In this document: piece by piece, positions 19,817 to 29,156 of the stretch | Layout: each line of letters starts with the position of its first letter | Numbering within the stretch: the stretch's first letter is position 1 | Assembly (NCBI GenBank): GCA_003213255.1 | Contig: QCNI01000001.1 | Span: 1 to 64,000, forward strand | Length of the DNA stretch: 64,000 nt | Direction: 5' to 3' | Origin: Prochlorococcus sp. AG-424-P16 | GTDB lineage: Bacteria; Cyanobacteriota; Cyanobacteriia; PCC-6307; Cyanobiaceae | Notes under the pieces: model-generated | The model's input: only the letters and a program-made list of their open reading frames with translations | Told to the model about the DNA's origin: nothing | The model's database searches: none | Made by a program: the position numbers and the translations under genes

Positions 19817-19893
19817 TAAAGATAAATTATTTAGAGATTCTTCCTAAATTATATTCATAAATACTTTGTAAAGAAAAACATCATAAATGTGAT

Positions 19894-19912
19894 GATAATG
19901 AGAATCTATTGC
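19894..19912. promoter_or_regulatory. Putative weak Fur box
   Basis: GATAATGAGAATCTATTGC, 14/19 to GATAATGATAATCATTATC by eye. Confidence 0.4.
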
Positions 19913-19938
19913 AATAAGTAATTTTTTAGTGCATAATT

Positions 19939-19957
19939 GATAATAATTCTCATTATC
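19939..19957. promoter_or_regulatory. Putative Fur box immediately upstream of Crp-family regulator
   Basis: GATAATAATTCTCATTATC, 16/19 to Fur consensus by eye; ends 8 nt before ATG. Confidence 0.7.
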
Positions 19958-19965
19958 ATATTTAA

Positions 19966-20553
19966 ATGAATTTCCATAGTTATGGAGAATCTCCAACAAA
20001 ATCAGTAAGGATAATAACTGGGCAATCCGTTTTAATAGATCCTTCATCAAGACCAAAAGGGACATGCCTTGAAGTTGAAAGTGGAATTGCAAGAGTTTAT
20101 TGTCCATGTGAAGAAACTGAAGGAATGACACTCGCATTTTTACAATCAGGAGATCAATTAAGAACCGACCTTTTATGTAGCGAAGGTGTCTGTGTAGAAG
20201 CACTAACAGATTTGTCTTTTCACAGCAATGTAAATATTGATGAGAATACTGGTTTCGATGCAGTAAATGAATGGACTTTGCAACTCCTTAGGATTAGGCA
20301 CTTAGGAAATGCAGAACAGCGATTACAAGCATTGTTTTCAATACTGGTAAATCGTCTAGGTAGAAGATGTGGTCAATGGTGTGAGTTACCTTTTAGGTTA
20401 ACTCATGAAAGGATTGGTGAATTAATCGGTTCTACACGAGTAACATCAACAAGATTAATTTCTAAATTAAGAACATCTGAGTTATTAATAGCTCCTATTG
20501 GAACCGAAACAGTTAGTGTTGCTCCTTCTTTTATTGAAACATCGCCGCTATAA
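19966..20553 (+). CDS. Crp/Fnr-family transcriptional regulator
   Basis: 195 aa; cNMP-like N-terminus and HTH (RLTHERIGELIGSTRVTSTRLISKLR). Confidence 0.88.
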   Translation: MNFHSYGESPTKSVRIITGQSVLIDPSSRPKGTCLEVESGIARVYCPCEETEGMTLAFLQSGDQLRTDLLCSEGVCVEALTDLSFHSNVNIDENTGFDAVNEWTLQLLRIRHLGNAEQRLQALFSILVNRLGRRCGQWCELPFRLTHERIGELIGSTRVTSTRLISKLRTSELLIAPIGTETVSVAPSFIETSPL

Positions 20554-20557
20554 AAAT

Positions 20558-20845
20558 ATGAAGGAATCACAATCACTTACTAACAACTTGTTAATGGAAG
20601 TTGATGTTTTATCGAATAGACTCAGAAATATCAAGCAATCCTACAAATCAACAGAAAATATAGCCTTGAAGGGTAGATTATTTTCTGAAAACAGAAATAT
20701 TTTTAAAAGAGTTAATGAGATTCATAAAATAGCTGAACTCTTAAATAAAAATAATGAGAAAATTAACTTTTCGAATTTACTTTTTGAAATAACCAAAAGG
20801 ATATTAAATGAAAATAAATTTGAAAGTAATTTATTTTTTCTTTAA
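20558..20845 (+). CDS. Hypothetical coiled-coil-like protein (95 aa)
   Basis: ATG at 20558 (track ORF extended to 20498 inside crp); MKESQSLTNNLLMEVDVLSNRLRNIKQ. Confidence 0.65.
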   Translation: MKESQSLTNNLLMEVDVLSNRLRNIKQSYKSTENIALKGRLFSENRNIFKRVNEIHKIAELLNKNNEKINFSNLLFEITKRILNENKFESNLFFL

Positions 20846-21391
20846 ATCACTATCAATCAATAAGATTGCAGAAGGTTGATTAGAAGCAAACTTTACCTTA
20901 CCCAGTATGTTCGCAAATTCATCCTCTGATTGCGTTTGAGCCTCTATAATCGGATCTAAAAATACGTTAGTTCTTGTATCTGAAATTCTTTCTGATATGG
21001 AATAAAGTTGTTGTAGAGATGAAGTTAAATCAGCCTCCATGTTAAAAGAATAAGATATCAGATCCTCTATAGAATCCCATTTTTGAACTGGTGCAGGAAT
21101 TTCCTCTAATTTTACGCTTTGTCCTCTTGCGATTAAGTAATCTGCAAATTTCTGAGCATGATCCATTTCACCTTGTGATTCACTTAGAAAATGAGAGGCA
21201 AATCCATTTAAATCACGTTCTTGAAACCATAGATACATAGAAAAATATTGAACATTGGCGTATCTTTCCATTGTTAGATGTTCAAAAATGTTATCCAATA
21301 AACTATTGTCTATCGGTTGAGCAACAGCTCTTCCAGATGGACCAAAATTAATTAATTTCTTTGTTTTTAAATTATCTTCATTCATTTTCAA
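20831..21391 (-). CDS. Ferritin
   Basis: LTMERYANVQYFSMYLWFQERDLNGFASHFLSESQGEMDHAQKFADYLIARGQ ferritin-like diiron helices. Confidence 0.95.
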   Translation of the reverse strand: MKMNEDNLKTKKLINFGPSGRAVAQPIDNSLLDNIFEHLTMERYANVQYFSMYLWFQERDLNGFASHFLSESQGEMDHAQKFADYLIARGQSVKLEEIPAPVQKWDSIEDLISYSFNMEADLTSSLQQLYSISERISDTRTNVFLDPIIEAQTQSEDEFANILGKVKFASNQPSAILLIDSDLKKK

Positions 21392-21469
21392 CTAAGTATC
21401 TATATAAATAATACAACATTTTGTATAAATTAGAAATTAATAAATCCTTTAAATTAAATTAAATAATAT

Positions 21470-21488
21470 GATAATGAAAATCACTCGC
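21470..21488. promoter_or_regulatory. Putative Fur box between ferritin and Cys-rich microprotein
   Basis: GATAATGAAAATCACTCGC, 15/19 to Fur consensus by eye. Confidence 0.5.
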
Positions 21489-21498
21489 AATACTATAA

Positions 21499-21621
21499 AT
21501 GAACTTAGAGTACAGTTTTCCTGAACTGCTATTAACAAAAAAAATATATAAAAGTAAAAAAAAGAAATGTAAAAAGAAAAAATGCTCTAATTGGAAGGGA
21601 GGCAAGTGTAATTGCCTATAA
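21499..21621 (+). CDS. 40-aa Cys/Lys-rich microprotein
   Basis: ATG..TAA: MNLEYSFPELLLTKKIYKSKKKKCKKKKCSNWKGGKCNCL; not in ORF track; 10 nt downstream of Fur-like box. Confidence 0.65.
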   Translation: MNLEYSFPELLLTKKIYKSKKKKCKKKKCSNWKGGKCNCL

Positions 21622-21628
21622 AAAAAGT

Positions 21629-22687
21629 CTATATATATTCCTTATATGCTCCAGGATATAAAAAATAATAACTATTTTTATTAATATAAAGAAAACATTT
21701 ATCACCATTATTTAGAAGATTATTAATATCAGTTCTAACTCTTAATATGTTTCCATTAATAGATACTTTATATATAAGAAATTCTCCAAGAAATTCTTTA
21801 GAGATAACAACCGCATCACCAGATTCTGATCTTTTAATTGCAATAAATTTAGGCGAAATTGACATACTTTTGATACTTTTATTATTCAAATACTCTGAAC
21901 AATATATTTCACCTAAACAAGAAATATATGAATTACCATTTTTTGTGAGATTAATAATATTATTGCCCAAAATAAAACTACTAACAAATATGGTCTTGGG
22001 ATTATTTAGAAGATTAATTGGTGTATCAACTTGATGTATTTTCCCATTATTCATAACGGCAACTTTGTCGCAAATTGACATCGCTTCTTCCGGATCGTGA
22101 GTAACCATCAATCCGCTTGCATTACAACCTTTTAGTATATTAGGGAGTTCACTTCTCAATTTTAGTTTGACATGCATATCAAGACTACAAAAAGGTTCAT
22201 CTAATAAAATAAAATTTGCACCTGGAGCGAGTGCTCTGGCAATTGCGAGTCTTTGTTTTTGGCCTCCAGAAAGTTCATGTGGGTATCTTCCAACAAAACT
22301 ATCAAGACCAACAACATTTAATAAATAATCAACTCTAGATCTGTCTTTTTTATTTTTCAAACCAAAAATCACATTTTCCAAAACAGTTAAGTGAGGGAAA
22401 AGTGCATAGTCTTGAAAAACCATACCAATATTTCTTTTCTCAGGACTAAGAATTTTTTTCCTACTTGAAATTTCCTTATCATTAAGAGAAATCCTCCCTC
22501 TAGAAGGATATTCGAATCCCGCGATTAATCTTAAAAGAGTAGTTTTTCCGCAACCAGAAGGACCAAGCAACCCTAACAATTGACCATTTTCAATTTTCAG
22601 GTTAATTTCGTTTAATATCCAATTTGAACATTCTCGATTATCATATTTATGATGCAAATCATCAATTATTAACGCATCATTTTTCAC
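21629..22687 (-). CDS. futC: Iron(III) ABC transporter ATP-binding protein (FutC-like)
   Basis: GLLGPSGCGKTTLLRLIAGFE, LSGGQKQRLAIARAL, ILLDEPFCSLD; FbpC/PotA-type C-terminal domain. Confidence 0.8.
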   Translation of the reverse strand: MKNDALIIDDLHHKYDNRECSNWILNEINLKIENGQLLGLLGPSGCGKTTLLRLIAGFEYPSRGRISLNDKEISSRKKILSPEKRNIGMVFQDYALFPHLTVLENVIFGLKNKKDRSRVDYLLNVVGLDSFVGRYPHELSGGQKQRLAIARALAPGANFILLDEPFCSLDMHVKLKLRSELPNILKGCNASGLMVTHDPEEAMSICDKVAVMNNGKIHQVDTPINLLNNPKTIFVSSFILGNNIINLTKNGNSYISCLGEIYCSEYLNNKSIKSMSISPKFIAIKRSESGDAVVISKEFLGEFLIYKVSINGNILRVRTDINNLLNNGDKCFLYINKNSYYFLYPGAYKEYI

Positions 22688-22782
22688 TAAGATTTTCTTA
22701 TTTAAATATTTTAAGTTAGCAGAAAATATTCACCTAAAATATCCCTTGTATAATTTTATACACCATTTAATTTTCAAATTTA

Positions 22783-23436
22783 ATGAGAAAGTCTGAAAGA
22801 GCAGAAATAATACACAAGGAACTCAAAAAGCTATATCCGTCGCCTCCAATACCCCTTGATCATACAAATGCATATACTCTTCTAGTCGCCGTAGTTTTAA
22901 GTGCTCAATCAACAGATAAAAAAGTTAATGAATTAACAAAAAGCCTATTTAAAGTTGCAGATAATCCAGAAAAGATGATGCAGCTTGGTATTAATGGCAT
23001 TTACGAATACATAAAATTTTTAGGTCTATCTAATCAAAAATCAAAGAACATCTATAACTTATCTAAATTATTGATTGAGAAGCATAATGGTAAGGTCCCA
23101 GATTCTTTTGAGAAGCTTGAATCTCTTCCAGGGGTAGGTCATAAAACAGCATCAGTTGTAATGTCTCAAGTGTTTAAAATACCCTCATTCCCAGTTGATA
23201 CTCACATACACAGGTTGGCACAAAGATGGGGCCTATCAAATGGCAATAGCGTAGTTCAAACAGAAAAAGACCTTAAAAAAATATTTCCTGTTAATGATTG
23301 GAATACCTTACATTTGCAAATAATCTTTTATGGCAGAGAATACTGTACAGCAAGAGGCTGTGATGGAACAAAATGTTATTTATGTCGAACTCTTTATCCC
23401 AAAAGAAAAAAGAAATTTATATGTAAAAAGCCTTAA
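22783..23436 (+). CDS. nth: Endonuclease III
   Basis: LESLPGVGHKTASVVMSQVF HhH, PVDTHIHRLAQRWGL, C-terminal Cys cluster. Confidence 0.95.
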   Translation: MRKSERAEIIHKELKKLYPSPPIPLDHTNAYTLLVAVVLSAQSTDKKVNELTKSLFKVADNPEKMMQLGINGIYEYIKFLGLSNQKSKNIYNLSKLLIEKHNGKVPDSFEKLESLPGVGHKTASVVMSQVFKIPSFPVDTHIHRLAQRWGLSNGNSVVQTEKDLKKIFPVNDWNTLHLQIIFYGREYCTARGCDGTKCYLCRTLYPKRKKKFICKKP

Positions 23437-23471
23437 GAAATTTATATAATATTTAAATTAGTTTTTTAATC

Positions 23472-24131
23472 ATGAAAATAGCAATTACAGGTGCCTCGGG
23501 GAAAACAGGTTATAGAATTTGCGAAGAAGCAGTTAAAAAAGGGTATAAAGTAAGGCAAATCATCAGAAAGAATTCAAAAGTAACAGCAGGACTAGAGAGT
23601 TTAGAAACAATTAGGGTTTCATTAGACAAAAAAGGAGAACTTGATAAAGCTTTTAAAGATATTGATGCTTTGATAATTGCGACTGGAGCAAGAGCATCAT
23701 TAGATTTAACTGGTCCTGCAAAGGTTGATGCATTAGGTGTGTACAGGCAATTAGAGAGTTGCAAAAGAGTTGGTATTAAAAGAGTTATTTTAGTTAGTTC
23801 CCTTTGTACTGGTAAATTATTTCACCCATTAAACTTATTTGGTTTAATTCTTATTTGGAAGAAATTAGGTGAAAACTTTCTACGAAATTCAAATTTCGAA
23901 TGGACTATTATTAGACCTGGAGGATTAAAGGAAAATGAAGATATTAAATCAGAAAATATAAATTATTCAAAGGAGGATACTCAATTTAATGGATCAATTC
24001 CAAGAAGATTAGTTGCGCAATGTTGTATAGATTCCTTAAAAAACAAAGAATCCATGAATAAATTAATAGAAGTTACAAGTTCGAATAATAATAAAAAAAT
24101 ATCTTTTAAAAAAGCTATGCAAATGATTTAA
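23472..24131 (+). CDS. Atypical SDR / NAD(P)-binding protein
   Basis: MKIAITGASGKTGYRICEEAV Rossmann; WTIIRPGGL. Confidence 0.85.
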   Translation: MKIAITGASGKTGYRICEEAVKKGYKVRQIIRKNSKVTAGLESLETIRVSLDKKGELDKAFKDIDALIIATGARASLDLTGPAKVDALGVYRQLESCKRVGIKRVILVSSLCTGKLFHPLNLFGLILIWKKLGENFLRNSNFEWTIIRPGGLKENEDIKSENINYSKEDTQFNGSIPRRLVAQCCIDSLKNKESMNKLIEVTSSNNNKKISFKKAMQMI

Positions 24132-24157
24132 AAGATGTAAATATATAAATTAAAACT

Positions 24158-24346
24158 ATGAAAATAAATCCCAAAATTGACGCATTACAATTAATGCTTA
24201 CTGATTTAAGAACTAGAAATGAGCCAATAAGACATAAAGCTGCCTTTAAAGGCTGTCAACCAGAATTTCAAAGTCTTGTATCAAGATTAATAAAGCAGTT
24301 AGAGGACGAATTAGTTGCTGAAAAGCTTACAAATCGTGATAGTTAA
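24158..24346 (+). CDS. Conserved hypothetical protein (62 aa)
   Basis: Short ORF with protein-like composition. Confidence 0.65.
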   Translation: MKINPKIDALQLMLTDLRTRNEPIRHKAAFKGCQPEFQSLVSRLIKQLEDELVAEKLTNRDS

Positions 24347-24356
24347 GAAATTTAAC

Positions 24357-24968
24357 TTACTTAAATGAAATTAAGTTATCCAATTTTGCTTGTTCTGAAA
24401 GTTCATCATATCCTCCAAAAAATTTATTATCCAAAAATATTTGAGGGAAAGTATTATAGCTACTTTGAGCCATTATTTTTTGAAAGCTATCATCATTGTC
24501 TATTAGAGTGACTTCATGAGGGATAGATAAAGAATTAAGCAACCTAATTGCTCTTTTAGACCAAGGACAATCCTTTAAAATATATGCTTTTACTCGCGAT
24601 TCATTAGTGATTAAATCCTGATTTGAGATATTAATAATTTTCTGTTCAAAAGAAAGTAATAATATATCAGTACCTTTTTTTACAATACATCCCTCCTCAA
24701 GATGCCCGCCAAATACATTACATCCCTCATCTGCAAAACTCAAATGTAAATGAACATCCCCTTTATTAAAATGTCCGTTTAAAGAAACTATCTCTAGATT
24801 TCCTTCAAATTTATTTATCTCTTGATTACCTGGGCATTGAATACAAACTGTTCTAAGATTACCAACCACTCCAGAAACATACCCGTATAAATTATTCGAT
24901 AAAGAACATTTTTTAATTGAATTTATCAAATCAGATTCTGGAGATAGCTTTAGGCTATGAGGCTGCAT
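24357..24968 (-). CDS. PCC/DUF296 domain fused to C-terminal glutaredoxin domain
   Basis: YGYVSGVVGNLRTVCIQCPG..LNGHFNKGDVHLHLSFADEGCNVFGGHLEEGC (PCC), KAYILKDCPWSKRAIRLLNSLSIPHE..TFPQIFLDNKFFGGYDEL (Grx). Confidence 0.85.
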   Translation of the reverse strand: MQPHSLKLSPESDLINSIKKCSLSNNLYGYVSGVVGNLRTVCIQCPGNQEINKFEGNLEIVSLNGHFNKGDVHLHLSFADEGCNVFGGHLEEGCIVKKGTDILLLSFEQKIINISNQDLITNESRVKAYILKDCPWSKRAIRLLNSLSIPHEVTLIDNDDSFQKIMAQSSYNTFPQIFLDNKFFGGYDELSEQAKLDNLISFK

Positions 24969-25152
24969 TAGATATAAGGAATAATTTTGTAATATAAAAC
25001 ATCATCATTCATAAAGAGAAGTTGAGTTTATAATCTTTAGGATTCAGGTTTAAATTAAATTTTAGAATCTAGCATCAAAAACCATTCAATATTTTTACTA
25101 AAAATTTAAGCTTGTTGAGAGTGTAATATATTTTTTATATACAAAAACTAAT

Positions 25153-25692
25153 TTGTTATTAAGAAAAAATCTTAAAAAATTGGCATTGAATATTCCCAAT
25201 TTATTATCGATATCTCGAATTTTCCTTGTATTTCCATTAATACTTTTTTTAGAAAGTAACAGACCTTTTCATGTCTTTATATTAATTATTATTGGAGGCT
25301 TAACTGATTATTTTGATGGGTTAATAGCAAGGAAATTTAATCTTAAAACCAGATTAGGAGCTATCCTTGATCCCTTAAGCGACAAAGTATTTTATTTAAT
25401 TCCTTTGACCTTCCTTTGTAAAAATAATCTTATACCCTTCTGGTCATTGTCATTAATTTTATTTAGAGAATTAATTATCTCTAGTCTAAGGAACTCTACA
25501 AAAGACGGTTTACCAGCATCAATGTTGGGAAAATATAAAACATTTTTCTTTTTTATTTCAGTAATTACCTTCTTTACACCATTAAAAATTAGCTTTTTGA
25601 ATAATTTAGCTTTAATTTTTTATTGGTTAGGATTCATCCTGACTTTTGTGACTTTATTAGGCTATTTAAGAATTAAAAAGAATATTATCTGA
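25153..25692 (+). CDS. pgsA: CDP-diacylglycerol--glycerol-3-phosphate 3-phosphatidyltransferase (TTG start)
   Basis: CDP-alcohol phosphotransferase motif DGLIARKFNLKTRLGAILDPLSDK. Confidence 0.92.
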   Translation: MLLRKNLKKLALNIPNLLSISRIFLVFPLILFLESNRPFHVFILIIIGGLTDYFDGLIARKFNLKTRLGAILDPLSDKVFYLIPLTFLCKNNLIPFWSLSLILFRELIISSLRNSTKDGLPASMLGKYKTFFFFISVITFFTPLKISFLNNLALIFYWLGFILTFVTLLGYLRIKKNII

Positions 25693-26592
25693 ATTTTCAT
25701 CAAACTCCTCACTCTTTTTATTATTAAAATCATTCACAAAACTATCCTTTAGACCATTAAGTAAATCAAAAGTTGGCTCCCACTCTAAATCACGTTTTAT
25801 CTTAGAGATATCAGTCTGATAATGATTTAATCTAATTGGAAATCCCTTTCGAGACTTAGGATCTAATTTTTGATAATCAAATGTTCTTAAGGAAATCTCA
25901 TTTTGGTTTAATCCAAGAACATTCGCACAGAAATAAATTAAACCCTTGATTGTAACTCCTTTTTCACCTGAACAATTGTAAATATTATTTTTGGAATTTT
26001 CAAAATTTATGCACCTAATCATTACATCAGTTAGATCCGAAACATGGCCTAGCTGAGTAATTAAAGAACCGTCCCCAGGGATTGGTATAGATTTTTTAGT
26101 AAATAATCTTTCAAAAAACCAATTTTCAATTTTATTATAATTTCCTGGTCCATAAATATAAGTTGGTCTAAAACTTGTAAAAGGAATTTTTTGGTTTTTT
26201 AACCAATTTTCTGTCTCAAACTTTCCTTTATGCCTACTTTCTGGATCAATTGGATCAACTTCGGATAAGGGTAGTTCACAATTATCTTTATAAACACCTG
26301 CAGAGCTGACATATATATATCTCTGGAAAGAGTTATCTAAATTTTCTATAAGAAGTTTGGTTTGTTCTAACTCTCGACCAGAAATATCATAAACAACGTC
26401 ATACTTTTTATTTCTTAGTCTGAGGATATCTTCTGAATTATTTCTATCACCCTTAATTAAATTTGTTTTTTCAGGATTACTTTTATTGCCTCTCGTGAAA
26501 ATATCAATATCATAATTTTTACTTAATAACTTTCCAACCAAAGACTTGCCAACAAATCTAGTGCCGCCCATTACAAGAATTTTCATATTCAA
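25666..26592 (-). CDS. NAD-dependent epimerase/CSP41-like protein
   Basis: MKILVMGGTRFVGKSLVGKLL; SFRPTYIYGPGNYN; convergent overlap with pgsA. Confidence 0.87.
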   Translation of the reverse strand: MNMKILVMGGTRFVGKSLVGKLLSKNYDIDIFTRGNKSNPEKTNLIKGDRNNSEDILRLRNKKYDVVYDISGRELEQTKLLIENLDNSFQRYIYVSSAGVYKDNCELPLSEVDPIDPESRHKGKFETENWLKNQKIPFTSFRPTYIYGPGNYNKIENWFFERLFTKKSIPIPGDGSLITQLGHVSDLTDVMIRCINFENSKNNIYNCSGEKGVTIKGLIYFCANVLGLNQNEISLRTFDYQKLDPKSRKGFPIRLNHYQTDISKIKRDLEWEPTFDLLNGLKDSFVNDFNNKKSEEFDENSDNILFNS

Positions 26593-26678
26593 AAAATATT
26601 TAATTGAAGTAGTAATCTTAAATAGAATTACATATTGAATAGTACTACTAATAAGTTATTAATGAAAAGGATGATTCT

Positions 26679-27446
26679 ATGGACCTAATACCAGCAATTG
26701 ATTTAATGAATGGTAAGTGTGTAAGGCTTTTTAAAGGCGACTTTAATAAAAGAAAAGACTTCACCAAAGAGCCTCATGAGCAAGCTAAATTTTGGGAAAG
26801 CGAAGGGGCAAAATATATACACATAGTTGATTTAGATGCTGCAAAAACTGGATCCCCAACAAACGATAAATCAATAAAAAAGATTGCAAAAACAGTTAAC
26901 ATACCTATTCAAATAGGTGGAGGGATAAGGTCTCAAGAAAGGATAGAACAACTATTTTCTTATGGTATTAATAAAGTTATCATGGGAACCTCTGCGATAG
27001 AAAATAAAGAACTAGTTAAAGACTTATCAAATAAATTTCCTGGAAGGATAATTGTTGGGATAGATGCAAAAGATGGAAAAGTTAGTACAAGGGGGTGGCT
27101 TGAGCAATCTAATATTTTGGCCACAGATCTAGTAAAGGAGTTTTCTTCATTTAAAATTGCTAGTTTTATTGTTACAGATATAAATACAGATGGGACATTA
27201 GAAGGGACGAATGAAGAATTCATAAAAAGCATACTTGAAATTACAGATATTCCAGTAATAGCCTCAGGAGGTGTAGGTTCAATTTCTGATTTATTATCGT
27301 TAGTAAAATTTGAAAACTCTGGACTCTTTGGAGTAATTGTAGGTAAAGCTCTATATGAAAATAAATTCACGGTAAACGAAGCGAATAATGTATTGTCATC
27401 AGAGAGATTAAATGACTTTGATTTAAACAGAAATTACTACGCTTAA
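26679..27446 (+). CDS. hisA: ProFAR isomerase
   Basis: MDLIPAIDLMNGKCVRLFKGDF, IQIGGGIRSQE, VIASGGVGS. Confidence 0.98.
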   Translation: MDLIPAIDLMNGKCVRLFKGDFNKRKDFTKEPHEQAKFWESEGAKYIHIVDLDAAKTGSPTNDKSIKKIAKTVNIPIQIGGGIRSQERIEQLFSYGINKVIMGTSAIENKELVKDLSNKFPGRIIVGIDAKDGKVSTRGWLEQSNILATDLVKEFSSFKIASFIVTDINTDGTLEGTNEEFIKSILEITDIPVIASGGVGSISDLLSLVKFENSGLFGVIVGKALYENKFTVNEANNVLSSERLNDFDLNRNYYA

Positions 27447-27525
27447 AAGAGTATAAAAATTGATTTAAGGCTGGTGTTTGCAGTAATTGTTAGTTAATTT
27501 TGTATAAGAGATAAGAAATCTAGTC

Positions 27526-29142
27526 TTGGAATTAATTTCAAAAAAATCGATATTGATCATTGCTCCAAGCTTAATAGCAGAATCTTTATCGCTTAAGTTA
27601 ACATCACTAGACCAAAATTTAGACATTAATTTTAATAATGGAACAGGTGATAAAACTCCGGATTTAGTTATATGGAATGTTCTTAATTTCCAATCAGAAG
27701 ATCTTATAAGGTTAGAATTATTAAAAATAAGAGAAAGATATGATGAGTCAAAGTTTCTTATAATTCTCTCTGGCGAACTTGTTTATGAAGCAAATACCAC
27801 TCCATCGTTAAATGCTGAAGGTTTTCTTTTAAATCCCAGTGCAGAAAAAGTTCTTGAATCTATTGATACCATTTTAAATGGAGGAAGGGTATTTGATATT
27901 GAAAATAATTCCCGAGTTCAATTAAACAAAAATAAGCCTCTCACCTTTAGTCAAAAAATTCTAACTTCAGGTCTTAAACAAATAGATTCTGAAATTAATC
28001 ATATATTCAAATATGTCAACTCTGATTCAACACCAGAATTTTATAAATTCATTTTAAAAGGAAGATTAAGAGAACTTATAACCGCAAAATCTTTTCTAAT
28101 TTTTTTATGGGGTAATTCACTAGAACTTTATACAGAGGCAGTTTACACTGAAAATAAAATTAATCTTGAAAATAAGAACACTGTATTCATTAAAGATAAA
28201 AACACTACTGAAATATGGAATTTAATTTTAGATAGACTAAAAGAAAGGTATAGCTCAACTAACTTACAGGTTGAATTCAATAATTCATCAATAATTCTCT
28301 CTGGGATAAAAAAAGAATTCATTTCACGACTAATTTGCAAAATGTTAGATGAGTTAGATAATTTAGTAAAAAATATCAAGGAAAACTATAAGGAGAAAGA
28401 TTTTAGAGATGATTTAAATTCTCTTATAAAAGAACTTAAAGTTAATACAATTTCAAATATCACAGACAGCTATTTTCGATTAAAAAAAGGAAGCGAATCT
28501 ATTTCAATAAATGATTTTATTTATAGTGAAGTAAGCTGCGAAGAGATAGATAGAGAATCACATGAATCCATAATGTTTATTGAGCCAATTATTAAAAATG
28601 AAGCTCTTGACTATGATGGAAAATTACTCCCTCTATTTGAAACAGAATCGTTCTTGATCCTTGAAAATATCATTTCTAATTGGACAATAAGGAACTGTAA
28701 TTTATTGGCTTCTGAAATCTTTAATATTTGTTCTTCTTGGCCTGAATTAAGAACTGTACTTATAAATCCAGAATTACAATCAACAAGAAATTTTGAAAGA
28801 TTTAGAAATAATATTAATAACTACAATCGTTGGCATGACTATATTTATATGCCTATCTACTTGTATGAGAGTAAAAGAGAATATATTGATATTATCGATA
28901 AAAAATTTACCCGATACTTCAAAAATGAAAATAGGGAGAAAGAATTAGAGAATCTGGAATGGCTACAAAAACAAGTTACATTGTTAGTTGAGATAAGAGA
29001 TGCCGTAGCACCTCAGTTAGAAGTTGCTGTAAAATATATCGGTAATCTTTTCGTAACTTTCCTTACAAAGGTTGTTGGCAAAGCTATCGGTTTAGTTGGG
29101 AAAGGAATCCTTCAAGGATTAGGAAGATCAAGTTCAAAGTAA
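27526..29142 (+). CDS. Cyanobacterial conserved protein (DUF3685/Ycf55-like, TTG start)
   Basis: 538 aa; receiver-like N-terminus, family recognition from memory. Confidence 0.7.
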   Translation: MELISKKSILIIAPSLIAESLSLKLTSLDQNLDINFNNGTGDKTPDLVIWNVLNFQSEDLIRLELLKIRERYDESKFLIILSGELVYEANTTPSLNAEGFLLNPSAEKVLESIDTILNGGRVFDIENNSRVQLNKNKPLTFSQKILTSGLKQIDSEINHIFKYVNSDSTPEFYKFILKGRLRELITAKSFLIFLWGNSLELYTEAVYTENKINLENKNTVFIKDKNTTEIWNLILDRLKERYSSTNLQVEFNNSSIILSGIKKEFISRLICKMLDELDNLVKNIKENYKEKDFRDDLNSLIKELKVNTISNITDSYFRLKKGSESISINDFIYSEVSCEEIDRESHESIMFIEPIIKNEALDYDGKLLPLFETESFLILENIISNWTIRNCNLLASEIFNICSSWPELRTVLINPELQSTRNFERFRNNINNYNRWHDYIYMPIYLYESKREYIDIIDKKFTRYFKNENREKELENLEWLQKQVTLLVEIRDAVAPQLEVAVKYIGNLFVTFLTKVVGKAIGLVGKGILQGLGRSSSK

Positions 29143-29156
29143 GTTTTTAATTTTTA

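Noticed and set aside
19844-20203. 119-aa minus ORF over the crp start
   Set aside because: Overlaps the Crp-family gene and the Fur-like boxes; low-complexity translation.
20498-20557. Extended N-terminus of the 115-aa track ORF inside crp
   Set aside because: ATG at 20558 just after the crp stop gives a sensible start; the extension is read out of frame through crp.
21607-21622. GGCAA-GTGTAA-TTGCC hairpin as terminator
   Set aside because: Overlaps the end of the microprotein ORF and lacks a following T run on either strand; not enough to call a terminator.
26960-27370. 136-aa minus-strand ORF inside hisA
   Set aside because: Antisense shadow ORF of hisA.
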